Virus record (IMG/VR): IMGVR_UViG_3300022848_000043
Span: 1 to 29,448 of that record
Source of the DNA: a virus
DNA: 29,448 nucleotides
Strand: one strand, 5' to 3'
Under the pieces are notes generated by a model. It was not told the origin of the DNA. It ran no database searches and saw only the letters and a list, made by a program, of their open reading frames with translations. A program made the position numbers and the translations under genes. This document shows, piece after piece, positions 19,658 to 27,386 of this stretch (position 1 is the first letter of the stretch; every line of letters starts with the position of its first letter).

Positions 19658-19860
19658 CAGCCCATCGCCCCGCGCAATCCAATCCCGACCAAGCCCATGT
19701 TGATCATCGCGGGCGCAGTCATGCCGGTGCCGGTGCGGATAGCGTCGGCGATACCCACGGCCCCGTGCAGCCCGTCAGTCGCAAGAAACAGACCGCCGAT
19801 CAAGGGCGCGACTGATGCCCACCACGTCAGCGATCTGGGCTTAAAATACTTGCGTGTCAT
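19657..19860 (-). CDS. Small lysis-cassette membrane protein, 67 aa
   Basis: Starts MTRKYFKPRSLTWWASVAPL; a hydrophobic helix (WASVAPLIGGLFLATDGL) and a second Gly/Ala-rich stretch. The start overlaps the endolysin stop (ATGA) and its stop overlaps the holin start. Position suggests a holin partner or antiholin (inference). Confidence 0.65.
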   Translation of the reverse strand: MTRKYFKPRSLTWWASVAPLIGGLFLATDGLHGAVGIADAIRTGTGMTAPAMINMGLVGIGLRGAMG

Positions 19861-20546
19861 TTTGCTTTCCTTCCGAACAGTGCCGCGATGATTGCCATGA
19901 TTGCCGCCATTAGCCCGCTGGGTTGTGGTGCTGGAGCGGGTGCAACGGGTTTCGGGGGCGCAGGGGCGGGCTGGACCTCTTTGGGTGCCTCAGCCTTACG
20001 CAAGATGGCCGAGATTGCCGCCGATGCGTCCACGCGCTTGGCGCTGCCCCAGTCCGGGCGATGGCTGGGGGTCACGCGAGTGTATTCGGTCATCGCGCCT
20101 TTATTTTGCCAGACGCCATCGAAGAACAGATCCCGCTCGGATTCCCGGCGCGGGATGATTTCCTTTGGCTTGCGCCAGTCCATGAATGATTTGCGCGCCT
20201 CAGCGATATCTCCGGCCTTCCATTTTTTAACCCAAGACGCCCGGCCAATCGCGCCCGTGTTCCAGTGGAATGACAACGCCCCGGCCAACTGCGCCTCGGT
20301 CAGTTCGTGGCCCTCGAAGGCTTTCAGAACGGCGGGCAGGTATTTTTCCTGCATTAGCCATATCCAGACTTCCAAGCACCGCATAATCGGTTGCGGGTTA
20401 TCCACGTATCGCTCAACATTGTGCCCGCTGGCGCTGGTGATGCCGACGCTCCAGGTCCAGACGTCAACGCTGTCTTTGTATGCCTGCCGGATAACCGCCT
20501 CGTGATGGGCAATTTCCAGCGCAATCCGTGTGGTCAAGGTTCTCAT
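19857..20546 (-). CDS. GH24 lysozyme endolysin with C-terminal hydrophobic tail
   Basis: 229 aa. The catalytic triad of T4-type lysozymes is visible as E16, D25, T31 in E-x8-D-x5-T spacing (HHEAVIRQAYKDSVDVWTWS), followed by GITSASGHNVERYVDNP and the family block AGALSFHWNTGAIG. After about residue 175 comes an Ala/Pro-rich linker and then a hydrophobic segment (SGLMAAIMAIIAALFGR) at the very end. The tail could anchor the enzyme in the membrane before lysis. It cleaves peptidoglycan at the end of infection. Confidence 0.88.
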   Translation of the reverse strand: MRTLTTRIALEIAHHEAVIRQAYKDSVDVWTWSVGITSASGHNVERYVDNPQPIMRCLEVWIWLMQEKYLPAVLKAFEGHELTEAQLAGALSFHWNTGAIGRASWVKKWKAGDIAEARKSFMDWRKPKEIIPRRESERDLFFDGVWQNKGAMTEYTRVTPSHRPDWGSAKRVDASAAISAILRKAEAPKEVQPAPAPPKPVAPAPAPQPSGLMAAIMAIIAALFGRKAK

Positions 20547-20568
20547 CCGTCTTTCCTTTCAGTTTCCC

Positions 20569-20793
20569 TTATAATGGCAATGCCAAGCCGCCCTGGAACA
20601 CGAAGGCCAATACCGCCATCACCAGAGCGGCGGCGACAAGTTTCACCAGCCATGCGACATGACCGTTTGTACTTTTCATAAACGCCTCAGCATTTTTCTG
20701 GTGAACCACCGTAGCCGCGACAAACTTTTCAATTTCCAAGACGCGCGCTTCAGTCTCTCGCATTCTGTGAGTGAGCGTTACCAAATCTGACAT
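20569..20793 (-). CDS. XhlA-like lysis-associated membrane protein, 74 aa
   Basis: An N-terminal coiled-coil-like helix (LTHRMRETEARVLEIEKFVA) is followed by a C-terminal membrane span (WLVKLVAAALVMAVLAFVF). This is the layout of XhlA hemolysin-type lysis proteins, and it heads the lysis cassette upstream of the endolysin. ATG at 20793 with AAGGAA upstream. Confidence 0.68.
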   Translation of the reverse strand: MSDLVTLTHRMRETEARVLEIEKFVAATVVHQKNAEAFMKSTNGHVAWLVKLVAAALVMAVLAFVFQGGLALPL

Positions 20794-20897
20794 TCCTTGA
20801 ACCTTCCGCGCCCATCGGGCCTAAATTTTGCGGCCTGCCTATCCTAAAAGGCATGTTTTGATAACCATCTCGACCGGCTATCTTTGGCCAAATAATG

Positions 20898-20936
20898 AAA
20901 CCGGGGGAGGCTTGCACGCCGTTGATCCCGGTTTTT
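20898..20936. terminator. Intrinsic terminator between tailspike and lysis genes
   Basis: AAACCGGG pairs with CCCGGTTT around a 21-base loop and is followed on the plus strand by a T-run. On the minus strand it is followed by the TCATTATTT stretch, so it could also act on leftward transcripts. Confidence 0.6.
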
Positions 20937-21022
20937 CCTTGCGTTCTGCGCGCGTGGCGCTAATGTGGGCCTGTCGGCTTCCTTCGTCTAGTCGCTCCTC
21001 TCTGTTGACCTCCCAAACTGAG

Positions 21023-21046
21023 CCCGCCTTGTGCGGGTTCTTTTTT
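21023..21046 (+). terminator. Terminator hairpin just after the tailspike gene
   Basis: CCCGC-cttgt-GCGGG with TTCTTTTTT following on the plus strand; minus-strand reading gives an A-run before and only a short T stretch after. It sits 8 bases past the tailspike stop. No other gene is seen in 20794-21053. Confidence 0.55.
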
Positions 21047-21053
21047 GTCTGGA

Positions 21054-23495
21054 TTACCAGGTTGATATGGCGGACCGCTTCCATGTGTTGGTTCCTGTGC
21101 AAACATAAACATAATCTGCCCCCCATTTTATGGTCCCAGCGGTTCCGTCTGCCGTTGCACTAGCAGGAATGTCCGCAGTCCGAATGCGGATAGCGTCTCC
21201 CGCAATATCCAACGCCTCGGTTGGTGTCGCGGTCCCGATCCCCCAAAGACCATCACTTCCTGCGTGTAGCAGCGCAGCGTTGTCGGCAACATCTTGCATG
21301 AACTCCACAGACGGAGTTATCCCAATTTTATTTCCGAACACCTGTGTGTTGCCTACGTTGCTGCTTAGCCATATGCATCGAGTACAAGCAGAATTGAAAA
21401 GATTGTTTGAGATTATGCCGATATCACCCTCGCCCGACGTGTCGCTTTCAACAAATATGTTGATCCGATCAGTCGCGCCCGTGAAGTGAAAAATGTGTCC
21501 GGTGATTATGTACTCAGAGCAGTTTTTCAGGTAAAAGTCATGCGGGATGCCGGAGTATTCTCCGCCTGTGTCCTCGTTATAGGTATTATTGTTCGACGCC
21601 ATTAGCAGCTTAACGCCGTCGATTAAGAAGTTGTCGTCACGAGAATTAACGTGGTTGTTTGTGAGAAAGAATAAGGGTTCGCGGCTGTTGTTGTACCGAA
21701 CGGCCTTTAGACCTATGCGGTTGCCGTTTAATACGCAACCGTCCATCGTGAAGCCTTCCGGCCCATGTTCCGGCATAGCACTGCCCGTTTCGGAAGCCAC
21801 ATAGCTGGCAGTTATGTCAAACTGTGTTGTGCTAACGTTTGTTACAGTGTGTAATCCGTTATAGCTGGTAGTGCCGAAGATAGTTGTTTTTGCACCCGTG
21901 CTGAAAATATGGGGAGGGTTGCTTACAGTGACACGAACCACCCCACCGCCCTGATCAGTAACGCCAGTAATTACACCAAGATAGTTATCGCTTAGAACAG
22001 CTATATAAGCGCCAAAAACGTAGCAGTTATTTAGGCTTGGGGCATAACATCCGGTTAGGTTAATACCGACCGGCGTGGAGAAGCGGGCTGATGCGTTTTC
22101 AAGCCCCAAGCCAAACCATGGGCCGTCATAAATCACGTTATCTAGGTATGGTCGGAAGCAACCCGTAAAATCAAACGGAGCATCAAAGTGGTCGCTGGTG
22201 TCGTTGTCGCCTCTCACGGTCACGTTAGTTACTACTATGCTCCGTTGGTGCGAAGCGCCGCCCTCCGGCTGCGTAACCCTAAGACCGTACCCGGAGTTTC
22301 CTTCGGTGACTATTTTGAAGTCTCGGAAATCAGCTTCTTGTTGCCGTCCCGAAGATACAATTTGAAAAGCGCCAGTTGTGTTACCCGACGGCACTACAAA
22401 TTCGGTGACGCCGTTGTGAGCGCCTCGCATTCCGTAGTCTTCATTCGCGGAAGTCGTTGACACGGCTGTTGATAGGAGGAATGTACCAGCAGGCCAGACC
22501 AAGATCGTTTCGGCGGCGATGGCCGCGTCCAGAGCGATCAAGGCAGCGGCGGAACAGGTCGCTGCGCCAGTCGGGTCCACGCCCCACGCTCCAGCGTTGA
22601 AGCCGCCAGTTTCTTGAATAACATCGAAGGCGACTGCGGTTCCTGCGTCGTTTTCAACGTGGGCAGTCGATCCAGATGCCAAGACGATATAGGTGTGATT
22701 GCCGTCGATAACCTTAACATATTCCCCAGCACTGAAGAAACTGTACCCTGTCGTGTCGGTCAGTAGTGCGGTAACAGTTAGGTATTGTTTTTTCAGTGTT
22801 ATAGTGTCCAGCTTTGCGCCATCCGTAGCAACGTCACGCCCGTCAACAGTTGCAAAGGCAACGTCGCTAGTCGTCAATAATGCTTGATCGCTGTCAATAC
22901 GTCTCCAGTCCTCCCACGTTGCGCTTGCCCTTCTGCGCGTGTAAAACATTGCGTCGGACGAAGTGTTGAACGCTAACTGAACTACGTTATTGTGGTTATT
23001 ACTGCGCATCACAAGGCAAACCCAGTTAAATCCTGAAGTAGGCTGGTTTGTCACACTGTTATAAACAAAATAGAAACCTGAGCTAGTAAGATTGTCCCAA
23101 TCGGTAGTCTCTTGAAGAGACTCACCCAGCCCAAATGGACCGCCGGTCCCGCCTGCTTCCATGCGCAGAACTCGGCCCGCAGTGGTGTCCAGCATGGAAG
23201 ATTGAAAAACGAGAGATGCGCTCAAGGCATCAGTTACGCTTTTAAGCGGCATTTGCCCCTGTTCTACAGCGGTGGCACTTTCGTTTCGATACAGCACTAG
23301 ATAGCTTGCACCGATTACAGAAAACCCTTCGCCCTCTGTCGTCGCCGCAAGCCCGGCGGCTGTGTCGGCGTAGATCGGAAAGCCTGACGCAGCCGCCAAG
23401 GCGACCAGCGCAAACTCCGCATTGATTGCCGTTTCAAGTTCGCCTTTTGTTGCAATTTTTGGGTCAGTGCCGGTTGTTGGTAGAACGAATGTCAT
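21054..23495 (-). CDS. Tailspike/tail fibre with beta-helix
   Basis: 813 aa. The N-terminus (MTFVLPTTGTDPKIATKGEL) and the block SSGFYFVYNSVTNQP with RRRASATWEDWRRID are typical of tail-fibre attachment and shaft regions. From about residue 300 a pectate-lyase-like right-handed beta-helix begins (AWGVDPTGAATCSAAALIA), rich in Asn/Gly turns. A C-terminal region with GIGTATPTEALDIAG follows. It probably binds and may cleave host surface polysaccharide. AGGACA precedes the ATG. The C-terminal end resembles a trimerisation tip, not an autocleaving chaperone. Confidence 0.8.
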   Translation of the reverse strand: MTFVLPTTGTDPKIATKGELETAINAEFALVALAAASGFPIYADTAAGLAATTEGEGFSVIGASYLVLYRNESATAVEQGQMPLKSVTDALSASLVFQSSMLDTTAGRVLRMEAGGTGGPFGLGESLQETTDWDNLTSSGFYFVYNSVTNQPTSGFNWVCLVMRSNNHNNVVQLAFNTSSDAMFYTRRRASATWEDWRRIDSDQALLTTSDVAFATVDGRDVATDGAKLDTITLKKQYLTVTALLTDTTGYSFFSAGEYVKVIDGNHTYIVLASGSTAHVENDAGTAVAFDVIQETGGFNAGAWGVDPTGAATCSAAALIALDAAIAAETILVWPAGTFLLSTAVSTTSANEDYGMRGAHNGVTEFVVPSGNTTGAFQIVSSGRQQEADFRDFKIVTEGNSGYGLRVTQPEGGASHQRSIVVTNVTVRGDNDTSDHFDAPFDFTGCFRPYLDNVIYDGPWFGLGLENASARFSTPVGINLTGCYAPSLNNCYVFGAYIAVLSDNYLGVITGVTDQGGGVVRVTVSNPPHIFSTGAKTTIFGTTSYNGLHTVTNVSTTQFDITASYVASETGSAMPEHGPEGFTMDGCVLNGNRIGLKAVRYNNSREPLFFLTNNHVNSRDDNFLIDGVKLLMASNNNTYNEDTGGEYSGIPHDFYLKNCSEYIITGHIFHFTGATDRINIFVESDTSGEGDIGIISNNLFNSACTRCIWLSSNVGNTQVFGNKIGITPSVEFMQDVADNAALLHAGSDGLWGIGTATPTEALDIAGDAIRIRTADIPASATADGTAGTIKWGADYVYVCTGTNTWKRSAISTW

Positions 23496-23504
23496 GGTGA
23501 TGTC

Positions 23505-25679
23505 CTATACGTCTGTGGTGGCTGTTACGCTGGCTGTGAATACCGATGCGCTTGCGTAGTCCCCGCGCGACCGGGCGAAATAGTAACGGGTTTTAGATGT
23601 GCCTAAGCCCGTTTCAGTGATGGTCACTGTAGTGTTCTGTGCGGCAAATATGGCGGCCCCAAGCAAGCTGGCCGCGCCGCTGCTGTCCGTGTCGCTGCCG
23701 TGGATTTCAATTGATCTGAAATCACCGTCGTTCGGCGTTTTGAATTCGACGACAATTTCATCCGCGCCGCCGGTTGCCGATCCGTTTGTTGGAATATCAA
23801 TGGTGATACTGACAACAGGCGTGACGCCCGTGATTTCCACAAACCCAGAATTGCCGTTTGTCCCGATTGCGCGCACGCGGATTTCGTACGTCTGGCCAGC
23901 CGTGCCCGTCATAAATCCGAAAACCTTGCTTGACCCATCGCGCACGGCCTCTCCTATAAGACCGCCGCTTTCATAATCGCCGCCCGTTTCGCGAAGCTGC
24001 CATTCGTAGGAAATAACGCTGGATGTTGACGGATCAAACGCAAACCGAATGCGCGGGATGGTGCTGCCGCCTGACCCAAGATTGACGGCATCGCCGGTTG
24101 TGACTGAGATTGCGCCAGGGTCTGCCGTTCCGTTGCGCGCGCTGATGTAGGTTTCGTTATAGACCGTTTCTTCGTCCGTCGCGGGCGTCCATGCGTAGAT
24201 CGATTCCGCGTGCTTTACGAGAGACGCAGGTAGGCGCATCGCAACTTCGCCGCTTTCGCCGATTGGGTCTAGGCCTGGGTGGATGTTTTCAATTTCGTAA
24301 ATGCCATCCAGCGCGTCATATGGCGATGGCAAGGCGATGGTAGCGGTTGCGCCGCCTACCAGATCAAACGCCTCTGGGGGCAGCGTGCCGCCAGCAATGC
24401 GCTCCTGCCTGCGAAGGCGCAGCCCTGTGATTTTGCGAACCCGCATTGCCTGCGTTGGGCTCCCACAAAATGGTAGGGCCAGCGTTTTGATTGAAGGAAT
24501 GCCACCGTCTGCCGTTAGGGCATCTGGGATTGACCAGGGCAACAATTCGGCGGTTTCATAATCGCGGGCGCTCGATAGATAGGTGACACGCAATTCATTC
24601 ACCAGATTAGCGCCTGGGACCATGTCTGGGAACTCGAACCCGTTGCCGAGAAGGTACGTTAGTGTTTCGGTCGGCGCGCGATAAACGCCGCCCGCATATC
24701 CCAGCTTTCCGCCCACGCGCACAAAGTCAGCCGCGCCGCTTATCATCATTGGGTTTAGCTGGTCCTCAATTTCGCCATCGGTCCAGACAACAGTTCCAGC
24801 GCAAGTGTATCGTGCCTCGCTTCCGCCTGAGTTAAGGGCGATTGAAACGTCGCAATCGTTCGGGCCGTCTGCGTTAAACGATGCGTGGATTTGCCCCTCA
24901 AGATAGGATCGGATCGGGTTTTGAGCTAGGGCATCGCGCACGCAAAGCGCGTGGTTTTCGGACCATTCCCAAGTGTCTGGATCATCTGGATCATGCGCGC
25001 CCTCGCGCGGGTCATAGATCAGCGACCACTGGCCCTCAACCTCGACCAGTGGCGGGCTAGACGGCCAGCGATCTGCACGTTCGCCTGACGTGCCAGCGTC
25101 CAGCTTTAGCCAAATCATAGTGCGGCCCTTCCAGGCGTCTGAGGTCTGCCACAAGTCCTCCCGCGAACCGCCAACATACGCCGCGCCAGTTGTAAAAGCC
25201 GTTGGCGGTGCTGTGTGGTCGCCCCGGCTAATCCAAACCGTGACGTGATTTAGAAACGGGTCAGCCGTTGCCGTTGCCCCCGATCCGCTCAAATCAAACG
25301 CATTGCCGGTCAAGGTCACCTCGCGCTTGTCAAGGTAAAGCGTAAAGCTAGACAAGTCAGAAGGCCGAGAATTCAAAAGCCATGCGCCCCAGATATGGAC
25401 GCCCTTTGTTGGCGTGCCGCACGGTGTTCCTGTCGCGCGCGTAGTGCCATAGACAAACCGATAAGACGGCGACGTGCTTGGAAGCGACAACTTAGCCGAT
25501 ATGTCCTGCGCTGACGGCTGGCCTTCGCCAAATATGGCGGAAATCGCACTATTAACTAAAGCAGTGAACGCTATATTCAACGCCACGTTTGTAACTGCCA
25601 GCGCGGCTGTTGCACTAATGCCAATTGCACCGGCAGCGGCAACAAGAACTGCAATGCCCTGTGCAATCAAATTCGGCAT
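23505..25679 (-). CDS. Tail tip / host-specificity protein (J-like)
   Basis: 724 aa. A hydrophobic N-terminal stretch (LVAAAGAIGISATAALAVTN) precedes a long beta-rich hub domain, with HIWGAWLLNSRPSDLSSF and the central WSLIYDPREGAHDP segments seen in J-like phage tail proteins. From about residue 520 two fibronectin-III-like repeats follow. It forms the baseplate tip that contacts the receptor and connects to the tailspike. The ATG at 25679 with GGGGGC upstream is preferred over a GTG two codons before; either overlaps the NlpC/P60-like gene. Confidence 0.82.
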   Translation of the reverse strand: MPNLIAQGIAVLVAAAGAIGISATAALAVTNVALNIAFTALVNSAISAIFGEGQPSAQDISAKLSLPSTSPSYRFVYGTTRATGTPCGTPTKGVHIWGAWLLNSRPSDLSSFTLYLDKREVTLTGNAFDLSGSGATATADPFLNHVTVWISRGDHTAPPTAFTTGAAYVGGSREDLWQTSDAWKGRTMIWLKLDAGTSGERADRWPSSPPLVEVEGQWSLIYDPREGAHDPDDPDTWEWSENHALCVRDALAQNPIRSYLEGQIHASFNADGPNDCDVSIALNSGGSEARYTCAGTVVWTDGEIEDQLNPMMISGAADFVRVGGKLGYAGGVYRAPTETLTYLLGNGFEFPDMVPGANLVNELRVTYLSSARDYETAELLPWSIPDALTADGGIPSIKTLALPFCGSPTQAMRVRKITGLRLRRQERIAGGTLPPEAFDLVGGATATIALPSPYDALDGIYEIENIHPGLDPIGESGEVAMRLPASLVKHAESIYAWTPATDEETVYNETYISARNGTADPGAISVTTGDAVNLGSGGSTIPRIRFAFDPSTSSVISYEWQLRETGGDYESGGLIGEAVRDGSSKVFGFMTGTAGQTYEIRVRAIGTNGNSGFVEITGVTPVVSITIDIPTNGSATGGADEIVVEFKTPNDGDFRSIEIHGSDTDSSGAASLLGAAIFAAQNTTVTITETGLGTSKTRYYFARSRGDYASASVFTASVTATTDV

Positions 25680-26071
25680 GTCCACGCCCCCAAAATATCA
25701 GCGCGGTTTACAGTCATTCCGGCCTCCGATTTACTGGCGAATTCGCCGTGGTTGATGCATACTGCCAAGGCCGCGCCGAACGTGTCCGCGCTTGCAATCA
25801 ATGCCAAATCGCCCACTTGGGGCGTGTCGGTTTCGGTCAAGTCAAACGTAGCCCGGCACCATGCAAGATATCCGCCAGCGCGCTTGAGTATCCGCGCCGC
25901 GCCTAGTGCCGTGCTGTAGCGCGCCTTGCAGCCTTCAAGCGGGTCCACGCCATGCAGCATTGAGAACGCCGCACAAGCCGCCGTGCAGTCACTGCGCAGG
26001 CCCCACGCAAACGGATTGCGCAAGTGCTTCCAAGCCGCGCCAAACGCTGCCAGGGGGGTCACTCCGGCCAT
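25667..26071 (-). CDS. NlpC/P60-like tail protein (DUF6950 type)
   Basis: 134 aa. The arrangement CTAACAAFSMLHGVDPLEGC, then YSTALGAARILKRAGG, then TPQVGDLALIASADTF, matches the small phage tail proteins (DUF6950) related to NlpC/P60 peptidases and occupying the GTA gp14 position. The active Cys would lie in the SDCTAACA segment. It probably opens peptidoglycan during DNA entry. It overlaps both neighbours by 13 bases. Confidence 0.72.
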   Translation of the reverse strand: MAGVTPLAAFGAAWKHLRNPFAWGLRSDCTAACAAFSMLHGVDPLEGCKARYSTALGAARILKRAGGYLAWCRATFDLTETDTPQVGDLALIASADTFGAALAVCINHGEFASKSEAGMTVNRADILGAWTCRI

Positions 26072-26640
26072 GATTTTGGATTGAACTTATTGCGGTTGGC
26101 GTTTTGGACGTGTCGCCCTGCGGTGTCGCCTGCGAAATCTGATAGCTGGTCCTCATATCCGTGAGTGATCGAGGCCGATGCCCGCGCGGATGGCCCAACG
26201 CCAATGCCTAAAACCATGTCATGCGCAAGGCCACCCTCTGCGCGTGACAGCGTTCCGGTTCGGCTGTCGAAGTAGCCTGTAAATAGCTCAACCGGATCTT
26301 CGTTCAGCGTGTTGCCGCCTGCCGTCGTCGTGGTCGCAAACCAAACCGTAAGCGTGCGCCCGCGAATGACCTTGCCGCGCTCGCCAAGCATATCAGCCAC
26401 GGTTGCCGCAACGCGCACGGTTGCCCCAGAGGTGGCAAGCCCGCCCGCTTCCGCCGGGGCTTGGAATTGTACCAGCTTGCCCGCGCCGGACCATGTTTGA
26501 CTGTCCCAAGATAAGTCACCAACGCCCGAGTGGATGCGGATCGTTTCACCAGGCCAATCGGCATACGTCAACAAAACTGGATAAAAATGCCCGCCAAGGT
26601 CCGTGATAAGGCCAGCCGATGCGCCGCGCGTTAAACCCAC
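26059..26640 (-). CDS. Phage tail hub/baseplate protein (GTA gp13-like position)
   Basis: 193 aa. Beta-rich; GGHFYPVLLTYADWPGETIR and VELFTGYFDSRTGTLSRAEG are typical of phage tail proteins placed between the distal tail protein and the NlpC/P60 gene. GTG start overlaps the previous stop by 10 bases. Likely hub component; assignment rests mainly on order. Confidence 0.7.
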   Translation of the reverse strand: MGLTRGASAGLITDLGGHFYPVLLTYADWPGETIRIHSGVGDLSWDSQTWSGAGKLVQFQAPAEAGGLATSGATVRVAATVADMLGERGKVIRGRTLTVWFATTTTAGGNTLNEDPVELFTGYFDSRTGTLSRAEGGLAHDMVLGIGVGPSARASASITHGYEDQLSDFAGDTAGRHVQNANRNKFNPKSWPE

Positions 26641-27386
26641 GGGTTGACCTCCACAAAGCCGCCCGCGTATTCATCCGAGAACACTTCCCGAAAATCCCAA
26701 GTGAAGCCAAATGTGCCTGATGCGGTTTGCACAGATCGGGGCACGTCAGCCGCTTCAAAGACAATTTCCTCGCCGTGACCGATGCTAACCAAACCCGTCA
26801 AAGTGAACGCCGCTGCCTTGTCTGTGCGGATTGTCGCCACGCCCGCCGCGTCTGACGTTGCGGTTTTCAAAACATAGGCGGTTTCTGTCGTGCTTCCGTC
26901 CGTTACGCTGATTAGTTCCGATGGGCGCGCAATGACCTGTGACGGTGGCAGGCCGGAAACCGTAAGTCCATAATAGCCGCTGTCGGTTACGGGTGCGCCG
27001 GACAAAGCGTAGTCTCCGTCGCCCCAATTTATATCCGTTCCGCCTTCGGTCCATACTAATTCGGTCCCGCTGTCGGTCCAAGTCAAGATTGTATTTCTCA
27101 GGTCTTGGCCTATCCGGGACAGATACCAAAGCGACGAAAGGCAAACGACGCGCGTTAGGTTCGGAGCGCCTGCCCATTGCTTGTTCAACATCCGCACATA
27201 GCCCGCGCCGTCTAGGTCCGTACCGATGCCTGAGACGTTGGCCGTTGCTACGCGCCGCGCGCGTTGGGCCGATGATGTGCGAGCACGCCCTTCGATTAGC
27301 CCGACCGATCTTGACTGAGGGAAAACGTCGGCAAGTTCCCAGCCTGTGAGTTGGAAGGGGGGCCACTTGATCACATTAACAGTCAT
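26631..27386 (-). CDS. Distal tail / baseplate protein (GTA gp12-like position)
   Basis: 251 aa. Starts MTVNVIKWPPFQLTGWELAD and is beta-rich throughout, ending in FREVFSDEYAGGFVEVNPWV. It directly follows the tape-measure gene, the place of the distal tail protein. The ATG overlaps the tape-measure stop (ATGA), so a GTG three codons earlier is less likely. Confidence 0.7.
   Translation of the reverse strand: MTVNVIKWPPFQLTGWELADVFPQSRSVGLIEGRARTSSAQRARRVATANVSGIGTDLDGAGYVRMLNKQWAGAPNLTRVVCLSSLWYLSRIGQDLRNTILTWTDSGTELVWTEGGTDINWGDGDYALSGAPVTDSGYYGLTVSGLPPSQVIARPSELISVTDGSTTETAYVLKTATSDAAGVATIRTDKAAAFTLTGLVSIGHGEEIVFEAADVPRSVQTASGTFGFTWDFREVFSDEYAGGFVEVNPWV

Noticed and set aside
19888-20505. 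205-codon plus-strand frame opposite the endolysin
   Set aside because: Antisense shadow; the minus-strand lysozyme has an intact catalytic triad and neighbour overlaps.
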